A DNA stretch of 54,336 nt from a virus. The stretch spans positions 1-54,336 of IMG/VR virus record IMGVR_UViG_3300017788_000031; one strand, written 5' to 3'. Position 1 is the stretch's first letter. The number at the start of each line of letters is the position of its first letter. A program made the translations under genes and the position numbers. The notes below the pieces were generated by a model. It did not search any database. It had not been told where the DNA came from and saw nothing but the letters and a program-made list of their open reading frames with translations. Shown one piece after another: positions 18,505 through 25,457 of this stretch.

Positions 18505-19239
18505 CTATATCCCTATGCTGTTTGATATTGACAATACTCTAAAAAAGTCCCCTGTAGAAGGAGGAGGCGGATTTGTTGATGTCCCCGCTAAAGCATATTG
18601 AGCTGTACCACAGTCAGTATCACAGAATATCTTGTACACACTTAAATCGTAATCACTCGTTGGAGTCCAATATGCCGTCTCATAATAAGCGCTCCTTGCA
18701 AAAAGAGTTGTGCCCCCCGCGGCAAAAGATATCTCAGCGTTATCACTGTACCAACTATAACTATATCTAATGCAAGTCTCATTGTTTATAGCAAAAGGGG
18801 GGGGATTAACAGTGTTACCAACCTCTACAGTTCCAAAGTCAATAGGCAATGTATTATTTGCTATTGTGATACTATCCTGAATATCCAACTCAGTTATGCT
18901 ATACTCAAAAGTATAAAGGCCACCACCTGATATATCAAATAAAAACTTAATGATATCGGTGTTTCCTACAGTACCTGACGGAATAATCTCAAATCCAAAC
19001 ACAGCATTTGTTCCAAAATTTACAGTATAAGGAAAAGTTGCAGGTGCCCCATCAATAGTTATGTTGGCTGCGGTAATAGTATTCTCATCAACAGTCAAAG
19101 CATCTATTGTAAGTCCACCTACATCATCAGTACTAAGAAGACCTGCAATAAAAGAAACACAATTTGAGTACACTCCATTTGAATTTGGAGATAACTGCAA
19201 GTCATTTGAACCTACATCAAAGTTTAACAATAACGCCAT
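18505..19239 (-). CDS. Beta-rich virion/spike-type protein
   Basis: 244 residues from ATG at 19239, which overlaps the upstream stop (TAATG). Thr/Asn/Gly-rich with alternating hydrophobic strands resembling Ig-like repeats (LTVDENTITAANITIDG, FGFEIIPSGTVGNTDIIKFL). Two Cys in IFCDTDCG. It directly follows the spike-base-like gene, so it may form the spike or decoration. I do not recognise a named family. Confidence 0.65.
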   Translation of the reverse strand: MALLLNFDVGSNDLQLSPNSNGVYSNCVSFIAGLLSTDDVGGLTIDALTVDENTITAANITIDGAPATFPYTVNFGTNAVFGFEIIPSGTVGNTDIIKFLFDISGGGLYTFEYSITELDIQDSITIANNTLPIDFGTVEVGNTVNPPPFAINNETCIRYSYSWYSDNAEISFAAGGTTLFARSAYYETAYWTPTSDYDLSVYKIFCDTDCGTAQYALAGTSTNPPPPSTGDFFRVLSISNSIGI

Positions 19240-19511
19240 TACCAAAGACCAATTATATTAGGTACAGTAGTACCTGTTGCATATACACGCAATACCTGCA
19301 CAGGAAAGAATCCCGGCTCAACAGAAACAAAGGTTACAATGTCATCTCCCGTAGTGAGCACTCTCAAATTACCTCTTCCTCCAAGATACAATAAGCATCC
19401 TGTATTTTCTCCAAAATCATTATCTGTAGCAACCCAAGGTGGCACAATGTTTTTTGTGTCACTTGGAGCTATTGCTGCCGCTCTATTCGCTTGTGGTTTC
19501 TGTACGCTCAT
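19239..19511 (-). CDS. Spike-base-like virion protein
   Basis: 90 residues. The layout AAIAPSDTKNI (residues about 12-22), CLLYLGGRGNLRVLTTGDD, and C-terminal PVQVLRVYATGTTVPNIIGL matches a small beta-barrel family known in phages and in the Rhodobacter gene transfer agent as the head-spike base protein. It would sit on the capsid and carry the longer beta-rich protein encoded next. Confidence 0.65.
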   Translation of the reverse strand: MSVQKPQANRAAAIAPSDTKNIVPPWVATDNDFGENTGCLLYLGGRGNLRVLTTGDDIVTFVSVEPGFFPVQVLRVYATGTTVPNIIGLW

Positions 19512-19689
19512 TTTCTTTATTGTTATATGGAAACATTTCGTTTAACTTTTCCTGCCTTTTAGCACAACCGCAGTCAACACCCATCGCATCAGATACGGTG
19601 TCAACTAATTTCTTAATTCCTGTAGCCTCAGTTATCTTGGCAACCGTGTCGCCAAGACCTAAGCTTTTACCAACGTATGTAATCTTCAT
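19483..19689 (-). CDS. Small conserved phage protein with CGC motif
   Basis: 68 residues: helical N-half (GLGDTVAKITEATGIKKLVD) and VDCGCAKRQEKLNEMFPY, then an acidic tail. I have seen this GLGDTV...DCGC-KR--KLN--FPY layout in many phages with no function assigned. Overlaps the next gene by 29 bases. Confidence 0.7.
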   Translation of the reverse strand: MKITYVGKSLGLGDTVAKITEATGIKKLVDTVSDAMGVDCGCAKRQEKLNEMFPYNNKENERTETTSE

Positions 19690-19692
19690 ATC

Positions 19693-19848
19693 TTACTTAG
19701 ATTTTTTACGTCCCGCAGCAGCCATCTCTTGAAACTTCTGCTTGCCATACTTATTGCGGCCAATGACCGCTGTGATAGCATCAGCACTTTTCTTACTGAT
19801 TCCCTGCTTCTTTTGAATCTTGCTGCTTAATTCACTGAACTTGCTCAT
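19693..19848 (-). CDS. Tiny basic protein, 51 residues
   Basis: MSKFSELSSKIQKKQGISKK, then SADAITAVIGRNKYGKQKFQ and an AAAGRKKSK tail. Has its own TACCTTTG box just upstream. One of a run of small Lys-rich genes; the AxxxGRKKSK tail suggests DNA contact. Confidence 0.65.
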   Translation of the reverse strand: MSKFSELSSKIQKKQGISKKSADAITAVIGRNKYGKQKFQEMAAAGRKKSK

Positions 19849-19852
19849 AGTG

Positions 19853-19860
19853 CAAAGGTA
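19853..19860 (-). promoter_or_regulatory. -7 box TACCTTTG upstream of the 19693-19848 gene
   Basis: Minus-strand match to TAnnTTTG placed exactly between the two genes, five bases from the ATG. The very short spacing would give a nearly leaderless message. Confidence 0.45.
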
Positions 19861-20199
19861 TTAATTTATTTTGGAAACTTTTCTACCCATACCTACGCGC
19901 ATCTTCTCAGCTTTCTTCGATGCTAATTGAGATGGAGATATCTCAGACTTTGTCTTTGGTGTCTTTGAAGACACTCTTGTTGTAGGTCTGCAATATTCAT
20001 TCTTGCCACCCGCGCCACAAGCTTTACCTGTACGTGTGTCAACCCATTTCTCCTTCTCCCATCTCTTCAAAGATGTGCCCTCCGAACTCTTACGTACCGT
20101 ACCCGATTCCTTCCTACACTTTGCAATAGCCTGTGATGCTCTTGCCGATGGGAAGACATCATACTGCGCTTTTACTTTTTTGTAGCAAGCATCTTTCAT
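19861..20199 (-). CDS. Small Cys/Lys-rich protein (DUF5872-like)
   Basis: 112 residues: MKDACYKKVKAQYDVFPSAR opening with SQAIAKCRK, then KWVDTRTGKACGAGGKN-YCRP and basic KTPKTKSEISPSQLASKK. The two halves recur in phage and giant-virus proteins (DUF5872-type) of unknown role. The palindrome copy at 19959-19974 lies in the frame and codes VSSKT. Confidence 0.7.
   Translation of the reverse strand: MKDACYKKVKAQYDVFPSARASQAIAKCRKESGTVRKSSEGTSLKRWEKEKWVDTRTGKACGAGGKNEYCRPTTRVSSKTPKTKSEISPSQLASKKAEKMRVGMGRKVSKIN
19959..19974 (-). repeat. Conserved palindrome copy inside the 19861-20199 gene
   Basis: GTGTCTTCAAAGACAC on the minus (sense) strand, in a different reading phase from the copy in terL. 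Confidence 0.85.
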
Positions 20200-20489
20200 C
20201 AGTACTTACCTTTTCGATTTGAAGGATTAGAAGTGGTCGCTCCACCCGAACCTGCCCACAAATGTTTGCAGGCCCAATAACGCGGAGTCAACTTATCATT
20301 GGCTGTGTCACAACTGTGTCTTGCCTTAAAACTTTTTCGTGCTGCGGCTGAGTAATTATTGCCATAGCCCTTTGCCCCAAAGTGGAGGAGCTTTTCCTCC
20401 CCATTGGAACAAGCTTTCACCATCATCTTCTTCCCCGGTCTATCCGAGGAAACAGGACGGTTACATTTCATCTTTGACTTATTAGCCAT
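20199..20489 (-). CDS. Small Cys/Lys-rich protein
   Basis: 96 residues from ATG at 20489 (MANKSKMKCNRPVSSDRPGK). Contains KKMMVKACSNGEEKLLHFGA and a segment with ARKSFKARHSCDT and YWACKHLWAG, a layout shared with DUF5872-neighbour proteins of phages and large viruses. The stop overlaps the next ATG. Function unknown; perhaps an internal DNA-associated protein. Confidence 0.7.
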   Translation of the reverse strand: MANKSKMKCNRPVSSDRPGKKMMVKACSNGEEKLLHFGAKGYGNNYSAAARKSFKARHSCDTANDKLTPRYWACKHLWAGSGGATTSNPSNRKGKY

Positions 20490-20631
20490 TAAGAGGATGT
20501 TTAAAATCACGACTTGGATATCCGCCCGGACCTACTGTAGGCTCAGGCTTCAAACCATTTTGAGAAGGAGCACCAACAGGAGCTACAACTTCTTCCACAA
20601 CTTCTTCAACGAGACTTGGTTTCTTTGCCAT
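20482..20631 (-). CDS. Small acidic/proline-rich protein, 49 residues
   Basis: MAKKPSLVEEVVEEVVAPVG followed by a Pro/Gly-rich tail ending SRDFKHPLNG. Overlaps the next gene by 8 bases. No recognised domain. Confidence 0.6.
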   Translation of the reverse strand: MAKKPSLVEEVVEEVVAPVGAPSQNGLKPEPTVGPGGYPSRDFKHPLNG

Positions 20632-20632
20632 T

Positions 20633-20806
20633 TTACTTTTTCTTTTTTGATTTCAACATTGCCATAAAGCCTTTCTTCTCGGCTTTCTCCATAGACTTAG
20701 ACTCGCCTTTCTCGTGAGCCATCATCGCTTTCTTTGATGAATACTTTTCCATCCCGCCATACTCAGATACCTTTCCTTTCTTAGCGGCTTTCTTAGGTGC
20801 TGCCAT
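20633..20806 (-). CDS. Tiny Lys-rich protein, 57 residues
   Basis: MAAPKKAAKKGKVSEYGGME..., with KKAMMAHEKGESKSMEKAEK and ending LKSKKKK. Over a third Lys. Histone-tail-like composition; possibly virion internal. Confidence 0.65.
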   Translation of the reverse strand: MAAPKKAAKKGKVSEYGGMEKYSSKKAMMAHEKGESKSMEKAEKKGFMAMLKSKKKK

Positions 20807-20810
20807 TGGA

Positions 20811-20987
20811 TTATTTCTTTTTCATTCCTTTCGCTTTCGATGTAGCCTTGAGTAGGCCACCTGATACACCTGCGGCTTTTACAGCAGCAGAGGCTGCACC
20901 TTTTTTAGCAGGAGCTTTAACCGAACCACCACCACTTGGCATCTGCATACGTGATGATGCAGGAAGACACGGAGTTGCTTTTTTCAT
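20811..20987 (-). CDS. Tiny Ala/Lys-rich protein, 58 residues
   Basis: MKKATPCLPASSRMQMPSGG, then KAPAKKGAASAAVKAAG and KAKGMKKK. The AKKGAASAAVKAAG stretch is histone H1-like in composition. Coupled by ATGA to the upstream gene. Confidence 0.65.
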   Translation of the reverse strand: MKKATPCLPASSRMQMPSGGGSVKAPAKKGAASAAVKAAGVSGGLLKATSKAKGMKKK

Positions 20988-21160
20988 CGCTTTGTTTTTT
21001 TCTTTGGTTTTAAATATTGATTTACGTCTTGGTTACCCAAGATTGCTGTTAGTCCTTTCAAGCCTTTAATCTTTGTGTTTGACTTGACCATACCTGTCTT
21101 TCTCCCGAACACACTGTCGAGAGAGTAGTTTAGATTTATGTCAGTAGATTTGCTTGGCAT
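20984..21160 (-). CDS. Tiny basic protein, 58 residues
   Basis: MPSKSTDINLNYSLDSVFGR, then KTGMVKSNTKIKGLKGL and ending KPKKKTKR. Overlaps the next ATG by ATGA. No recognised domain. Confidence 0.65.
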   Translation of the reverse strand: MPSKSTDINLNYSLDSVFGRKTGMVKSNTKIKGLKGLTAILGNQDVNQYLKPKKKTKR

Positions 21161-21165
21161 TGGAT

Positions 21166-21450
21166 TTATTTTTTCTTTCTGTCTTCTTGAGCCTGTACAG
21201 CATATGACTTCCCTTGAGGAGAGAATCCTTCTAATGTCATACCACCCTTGCCATCGCTTTTGTACATAGGAACGTACCCGCGCTCACGCATCATCTCAAT
21301 CTTTTGTTTTTGCTTCTCCTCAAAACGCATTGGAATGTTAGCCATTCTCTCACGCATTGGAGTCTTAGGAAGATTCATATCTACTCGTGTAGCATCAGCG
21401 GAAGATGTTTCTTTAGCTACTCTTTTTAATGGGTCAGTTGTCTTTTTCAT
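21166..21450 (-). CDS. Small charged protein, 94 residues
   Basis: Start chosen at ATG 21450 (MKKTTDPLKRVAKETSSADA) because a TACATTTG box lies just upstream at 21468-21475, inside the longer possible frame. Helical charged centre (RFEEKQKQKIEMMRERGYVP), Lys-rich end. Function unknown. Confidence 0.65.
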   Translation of the reverse strand: MKKTTDPLKRVAKETSSADATRVDMNLPKTPMRERMANIPMRFEEKQKQKIEMMRERGYVPMYKSDGKGGMTLEGFSPQGKSYAVQAQEDRKKK

Positions 21451-21467
21451 TTCAATTTTGTTTGATA

Positions 21468-21475
21468 CAAATGTA
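21468..21475 (-). promoter_or_regulatory. -7 box TACATTTG for the small-gene cluster
   Basis: Minus-strand TAnnTTTG between the 21483-21752 stop codon and the 21450 ATG. Confidence 0.45.
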
Positions 21476-21482
21476 GTCAAAA

Positions 21483-21752
21483 TTATTTCTTTAACGTAGG
21501 CATTTTCATAGGAGTAGAGGACGTATCCATTGCGGCCTTATAGCCTTGCTTTACATCAGCAGGCATCTCCATCTTTGGCTTGTACGCATCAGGATACTTG
21601 CTTCGATGTTTTTTCTTGGCTGTCATACTATCCATTGACGTAGTATATCCCGTCTTATCAGAGCCATACTTAAATGTACCCGATGCGTCCTGAGTTAGTT
21701 TACAGTCAGGGCAAGGGGTTGATGTTTTGTTTCGATTGGTGAGTAAAGACAT
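21483..21752 (-). CDS. Small CPDC-motif protein, 89 residues
   Basis: Start at ATG 21752 (MSLLTNRNKTSTPCPDCKLT); longer forms would overlap the opposite-strand gene and its promoter. One CxxC (CPDC) near the N-terminus, then Lys/Met-rich sequence with KKKHRSKYPDAYKPKMEM. Divergent from the plus-strand gene at 21795. Function unknown. Confidence 0.65.
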   Translation of the reverse strand: MSLLTNRNKTSTPCPDCKLTQDASGTFKYGSDKTGYTTSMDSMTAKKKHRSKYPDAYKPKMEMPADVKQGYKAAMDTSSTPMKMPTLKK

Positions 21753-21766
21753 ATGATTTAGCTTTG
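21736..21766 (+). promoter_or_regulatory. Promoter for the plus-strand winged-helix gene
   Basis: TTG at 21736 and TAGCTTTG at 21759-21766, 23 bases apart, the same spacing as in the strong plus-strand promoters further on. The ATG follows 29 bases downstream of the box. It overlaps the divergent minus-strand gene. Confidence 0.5.
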
Positions 21767-21771
21767 CTCTA

Positions 21772-21779
21772 CAAATGTA
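21772..21779 (-). promoter_or_regulatory. -7 box TACATTTG, divergent from the plus-strand gene
   Basis: Minus-strand TAnnTTTG 20 bases upstream of the 21752 ATG. The two divergent promoters overlap, so a protein bound here could control both. Confidence 0.5.
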
Positions 21780-21794
21780 ATCAAATTTTATCAA

Positions 21795-22241
21795 ATGCGA
21801 AAAAGAACAAATGACTACCTCAAGTATTGGAGAGTAGTAAGACGCTACGTCAAAATCAAATACGGACTCAGCCAAGAAGACCTCGAGCTAATCCTGTTCC
21901 TCTACTCAGAAAGATATTTCACTAAGGCCAAGTTTGATGAGTTTGATGAACTGCTCAGTTGGGACAAAAAAAGATTTGGCCGCCTCGTAAAAGAAGGATG
22001 GATTGACTCGTTCAGAAAAAAGATAGGAACAAAGAGAGCCGTATATCAACTCTCGTTCAAAGCCTCACGTGTGGTCAATATGGTCTACAAGAAACTAAAC
22101 CGCGAAGAGGAGATGTCAATGAACCCAACCGTCAATCCTATGTTCAAGAAAAAAGTCTCGTTCAATGACGGGGTCTACAAAACTATGATTGTCGAAATGA
22201 ATAAGTTTATTCGACAAGAACAACGTCCCTTTCCTGAATGA
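21795..22241 (+). CDS. Winged-helix/MarR-like DNA-binding protein candidate
   Basis: 148 residues, the only plus-strand gene in the left 25 kb. Residues about 25-85 (LSQEDLELILFLYSERYFTK, FDELLSWDKKRFGRLVKEGW, then a beta hairpin KIGTKRAVYQLS) have the helix-helix-recognition helix-wing order of MarR-type winged-helix domains, followed by a helical tail (ASRVVNMVYKKLNREEEMS). Its 3' end overlaps that of groES by 35 bases on the other strand. A transcription regulator between early and late genes is plausible; this is inference. Confidence 0.65.
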   Translation: MRKRTNDYLKYWRVVRRYVKIKYGLSQEDLELILFLYSERYFTKAKFDEFDELLSWDKKRFGRLVKEGWIDSFRKKIGTKRAVYQLSFKASRVVNMVYKKLNREEEMSMNPTVNPMFKKKVSFNDGVYKTMIVEMNKFIRQEQRPFPE

Positions 22242-22464
22242 TGGTGTACTGACCGTCATTGATTATCATCGCGAAGCTGTGACCCTTGTCAAAGTAAATC
22301 TTATCGCCCTTATTGATATGAGTCACCTCAGTGCCCGGCTCAACAACAACACCCCGCTTATAGCGGAACTGATTCACGTCCTCACCCGAGAGGATTAACC
22401 CCGAGTCAGTCTTCACCTCTTCCTCTGTCGTCACAACGACAATGTATTTCCCTATTGGTTTCAT
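22207..22464 (-). CDS. groES: GroES-like co-chaperonin
   Basis: 85 residues from ATG at 22464. The Cpn10 plan is clear: KPIGKYIVVVTTEEEVKTDS (first strand), a loop SGLILSGEDVNQFRYK at the mobile-loop position, RGVVVEPGTEV, KGDKIYFDKGHSFAM and a final strand YTIIQERDVVLV. It caps GroEL during folding. It is co-directional with groEL, separated by one small gene. Confidence 0.82.
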   Translation of the reverse strand: MKPIGKYIVVVTTEEEVKTDSGLILSGEDVNQFRYKRGVVVEPGTEVTHINKGDKIYFDKGHSFAMIINDGQYTIIQERDVVLVE

Positions 22465-22468
22465 TGTA

Positions 22469-22708
22469 TCAAAATATATCAGCACACCATATCGGAGTCT
22501 TCTCTCCAACATATGCACCCTTCACGTTAAACTCAAAATGCTCAATCGCTTCCTCAAGGTCCATATCCTCATTCAAGATGTCAATACACTTTGACTCAGA
22601 ATACACAAGTCGCATAGTCGCCTCATCAACGCCAATGATGGCATCGTCAAATCCATCCGCCTTCAAGAAGGTCTCGTCAGGATAAGCCTCTACTATTTTG
22701 TCAATCAT
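22469..22708 (-). CDS. Small acidic phage protein between groEL and groES
   Basis: 79 residues, ATG overlapping the groEL stop. Acidic alpha/beta protein (EAYPDETFLKADGFDDAIIG, DILNEDMDLEEAIEHFEFNV, GEKTPIWCADIF). The shape is familiar from phages as a small protein of unknown function with an IIGVDE-type strand. Its place between the chaperonin subunits may be chance. Confidence 0.75.
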   Translation of the reverse strand: MIDKIVEAYPDETFLKADGFDDAIIGVDEATMRLVYSESKCIDILNEDMDLEEAIEHFEFNVKGAYVGEKTPIWCADIF

Positions 22709-24333
22709 AGCGCCTCCTCCTTTGCAACCGCCTCATAACTACGAGCCATTGTGATAATTGCGTTTGTGCTCAGAATCGTAGTAGCCACACTCACCGCATT
22801 TTGCAGCGCACTACGAGTCACCTTCATCGGGTCAACTACACCCATCTCAATGAGGTCACCCATCTCACCCGTCTTTAGGTTATACCCCTCTCCATCCTTT
22901 ACGCCACCATTGTAGATGTTAGTCACACACAATCCCGCGTTCTCAAGAATCTGAGTAAGCGGAGCTTGAAGAGCTGACTGCATAATCTTCATAGCGGCCC
23001 GATATTCATCGCTTGAGTCGTCAGACAGCATATCAGTCAGGTTAATCTCAGAAAGTGCCTTCCCGGCCCCCGAAACGATTCCTTCCTCAAGCGCAGAACG
23101 TACCGCACACACCGCATCATCCACTCGGTCATATAACTCCTTCTGCTCAATGTCAGTGTTGCCACCCACAAAGATGACCCCAATGCCCCCCGTCAATGAC
23201 GCAATACGCTCCAAGATGAAATCTTTGTCAGCCTTCTTCTTAGCCACAGCGTGAGCAGACCATAACTCACTCACCCGCTCAGCAATCACCTCAGGCTTAA
23301 CCCGAGCGTCAGACTTTAGTATCACCGTCTTGTCCCTCGACACAATCACCTTAGCCGCGTGACCAAGGCTACCATAGTTGATTAGACTCAAGTCATCACC
23401 CGTCTTCTCACTAAAGTACGTAGCACCAACACTCAATGCAATATCCTGCATCAACTCGTGCTGCTTGTAACCAAAGTTAGGTGGAGCCACAGCACACACC
23501 TTCACATTCCCCTTCATCACATTCGCAGCAAGCGTGTTCACCACGTTCACATTACACGGTGAAATGATTAAAAGCTTCTTCCCCTCACTGATGATTGGCT
23601 TGAGCACATTCTCAATCTGCAAGATGTTCGATATCTCCATATCAGCAACCAACACCATCACATCCTCAAAGATGCACTCGTCCTTCTTCTGATTGTTGAT
23701 GAACAGCGGTGACAAATACCCACGGTCAAACTTCAACCCCATCGTTGTCTCCGAATACGTCTCAGAGGTCTGCGACTTCTCAACGGTAACTATGCCCGTC
23801 TTGCCAACCTCCTTGTAAACCTTCGCGATGATTGAACCTATCTCCTTGTCATTGTTCGATGAGATAGTAGCTACATCAAGAAGCATTGAACTCGAAAGCT
23901 TCTTGCTCTTCTTCTTCAACTTGTCCACCACCTTGTCCGTTATCTCCACCATATGACGCAAGACCTGCGTCCGATTATGCTTCTCAGTAATATGCTCAAG
24001 ACCCCCAAGAACCAAAGCCTCCGTCAACACAATGGCCGTTGTCGTGCCATCACCCGCTGCCGTTGCCGTCCTGTCTGCCGCCTCCCGCATCATCCGAACC
24101 GCAAGGTTCTCTGTCGGGTCGAAAAGCTCAACAGCCTTCGCAACCGTTACACCATCCTTGGTCACAGTAATCCCGTGCGTATGGTGAGGCGACTCAATCA
24201 ATACAGTATTCCCGTTCGGTCCCAACGTGCTCTTTACAGCACGAGCCATCTTCGTAATACCCTTTATCAACTTCTCTCTGCCATTAGCCCCAAAGTGTAA
24301 ATCCTTCGGAGAGTAACCTTGATTGTCTATCAT
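22705..24333 (-). CDS. groEL: GroEL-like chaperonin
   Basis: 542 residues, full length for the family (about 540). Nucleotide-site motifs: TLGPNGNTV at about 32-40 (host form LGPKGRNV), KDGVTVAK at about 53-60, GDGTTTA at about 86-92, and GAGKALSEI near 400 (host form GGGVAL). The flexible Gly-Gly-Met tail is missing; the end is RSYEAVAKEEAL. It folds virion or other phage proteins in an ATP cycle with the GroES encoded downstream. ATG at 24333 follows an AATCCAATCAA leader and a TATATTTG box. Confidence 0.93.
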   Translation of the reverse strand: MIDNQGYSPKDLHFGANGREKLIKGITKMARAVKSTLGPNGNTVLIESPHHTHGITVTKDGVTVAKAVELFDPTENLAVRMMREAADRTATAAGDGTTTAIVLTEALVLGGLEHITEKHNRTQVLRHMVEITDKVVDKLKKKSKKLSSSMLLDVATISSNNDKEIGSIIAKVYKEVGKTGIVTVEKSQTSETYSETTMGLKFDRGYLSPLFINNQKKDECIFEDVMVLVADMEISNILQIENVLKPIISEGKKLLIISPCNVNVVNTLAANVMKGNVKVCAVAPPNFGYKQHELMQDIALSVGATYFSEKTGDDLSLINYGSLGHAAKVIVSRDKTVILKSDARVKPEVIAERVSELWSAHAVAKKKADKDFILERIASLTGGIGVIFVGGNTDIEQKELYDRVDDAVCAVRSALEEGIVSGAGKALSEINLTDMLSDDSSDEYRAAMKIMQSALQAPLTQILENAGLCVTNIYNGGVKDGEGYNLKTGEMGDLIEMGVVDPMKVTRSALQNAVSVATTILSTNAIITMARSYEAVAKEEAL

Positions 24334-24355
24334 TTGATTGGATTTAATTATGGAG

Positions 24356-24363
24356 CAAATATA
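24356..24363 (-). promoter_or_regulatory. Promoter -7 box TATATTTG of groEL
   Basis: Minus-strand TATATTTG with a TTG 22 bases further upstream (24383-24385). Two ATGTC elements (plus-strand 24387-24399) lie beside the -33 region. Confidence 0.6.
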
Positions 24364-24384
24364 AACCAACTTCACAAAATAGCA

Positions 24385-24567
24385 AGATGTCGGAATGTCA
24401 AAGTTTATCCCTCCCTACTCTCTCTCTATTTCCCCTCCTTTTATTATTTATTTATATAGTAGAAACTTCTCTTAAAATCGACATAATCGACATAAATAAT
24501 AATAATCAATAAGTTAGCTAAAAAAAATCTCTCATAAAAATGACATAGTAATGTCGATTATCTATCA
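24385..24567. other. Noncoding region with GACAT repeats, homologous to 36,450-36,595
   Basis: No gene. Holds six GACAT/ATGTC elements (24387, 24395, 24480, 24489, 24542, 24551 by first base), a pyrimidine-rich run, and TTAGCTAAAAAAAATCTCTC. From GACATAA to the end of that block the sequence aligns without gaps to the leader of the primase-helicase gene (GACATAA-N2-GACATA-N18-nTTAGCTAAAAAAAATC). Candidate origin or operator copy. Confidence 0.6.
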
Positions 24568-24600
24568 TAAAAAAGGGAGACTCGTTAGTCTCCCTCTTTT
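24568..24600. terminator. Bidirectional terminator after the holin-like gene
   Basis: 8-bp perfect stem GGGAGACT / AGTCTCCC with loop CGTT, flanked by an A-run on the left and TCTTTT on the right, so it can stop transcription in either direction. It ends the unit of two small genes at 24.6-25.0 kb. Confidence 0.8.
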
Positions 24601-24622
24601 AAACAAACCGAGCATAACCACT

Positions 24623-24784
24623 TTACTTCACAATCAAAGACCATATAATCCCAATCAAAGCCATACAAGCACCAATGATGTCTGCTGACATTGCATCAGT
24701 TAAAATACCATTAGCCACCAAACAACCACCAACAAAAGTCAGAGCGTGACGGACTAATCCCATTACCTGTTCCTTGTTTACCAT
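24623..24784 (-). CDS. Small holin-like membrane protein (Pam3-gp28 type)
   Basis: 53 residues: MVNKEQVMGLVRHALTFVGG, a first membrane segment continuing CLVANGILT, an acidic turn (DAMSADI) and a second membrane segment IGACMALIGIIWSLIV ending in K. The R-H-x-LTF-x-GG ... GAxxxLIGxxWS pattern is that of small two-segment phage holins. It lies in a separate unit from the endolysin. Confidence 0.72.
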   Translation of the reverse strand: MVNKEQVMGLVRHALTFVGGCLVANGILTDAMSADIIGACMALIGIIWSLIVK

Positions 24785-24806
24785 CGTATTAAAAGTTTAG
24801 AATTTA

Positions 24807-25034
24807 CTAATCACAACACCCACCCATCATCTCACGCATCTCCTTAATGTCATCAGCACGAAGAATAGCCTCAGCCTGCATCTCAATCTTCTGCTGACGC
24901 TTCACCTCCCTACGAGCATTCGATATCTGAGCAATACCAATCTGCCCATCTACCGCATTATTAATTAAACGACCATTCTGAACAGATAGGCCACTGCCAT
25001 AAACACTGTTCCCCGAGGTTAACTTGATTTTCAT
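24807..25034 (-). CDS. Small unknown protein, 75 residues
   Basis: ATG at 25034 (MKIKLTSGNSVYGSGLSVQN) after a TACCTTTG box; longer frames upstream run into the GC-rich island and are not credible. N-half beta-like, C-half helical (ARREVKRQQKIEMQAEAILR) ending MMGGCCD with paired Cys. Function unknown. Confidence 0.7.
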   Translation of the reverse strand: MKIKLTSGNSVYGSGLSVQNGRLINNAVDGQIGIAQISNARREVKRQQKIEMQAEAILRADDIKEMREMMGGCCD

Positions 25035-25059
25035 ATCGTAAATTTTTATTAGTTCACAA

Positions 25060-25067
25060 CAAAGGTA
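25060..25067 (-). promoter_or_regulatory. -7 box TACCTTTG upstream of the 24807-25034 gene
   Basis: Minus-strand TAnnTTTG, 25 bases upstream of the ATG. The -33 region would lie at the edge of the GC-rich island. Confidence 0.55.
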
Positions 25068-25079
25068 ATCATTTTTTTG

Positions 25080-25329
25080 AGATACGTAGGGGTTCGGGGT
25101 AACCCCCCACGGCACGCTCGCCACCCCCCTCGCGGAAGTGCCCCTCGAGCAAGGGGGTGGGGGTCGGTTTTGGTCGCCCCCTGTGGACGTTTTTGGCTTT
25201 TTGCCCTGCGCCACCTGCACCCCCATAGCCCCCTGCCCGACAGGCAGTGCACCGATATAGGTGCACCGCCCTGCACCCGTCACCGCGTCCCCCTGTCACC
25301 CCCTCCGCCCCCCTCCGTCCCCCTGTGGA
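25080..25329. other. GC-rich island with G-quadruplex potential at the divergent junction
   Basis: No credible gene. The plus strand is strongly C-rich with repeated CCCC/GGGG runs, unlike flanking DNA. On the minus strand 25289-25323 has four runs of 5-6 G separated by 4-5 bases, a textbook quadruplex pattern. Also a small hairpin GGGGTT/AACCCC near 25090. It separates the leftward and rightward transcription units. Confidence 0.6.
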
Positions 25330-25345
25330 GTGTCTTCAAAGACAC
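25330..25345 (+). repeat. Conserved palindrome copy at the divergent junction
   Basis: GTGTCTTCAAAGACAC at the right edge of the GC-rich island, not followed by a ribozyme. Confidence 0.85.
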
Positions 25346-25457
25346 GGCAGGAGCGGTGAGAGATGGGGCTACACCCCTGCACCCCCCGTCAGTACTCACT
25401 CACAGCATTGTTAATAACTTTGTTGATATCGAAATGCATTTTTATGCATAAACATAT

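Noticed and set aside
25049-25451. Proteins encoded in the GC-rich island on either strand
   Set aside because: Frames of 75-124 residues are Pro/Arg/Gly-rich by composition, have no promoter or leader and cross a promoter and palindrome copy; they are a by-product of high GC.
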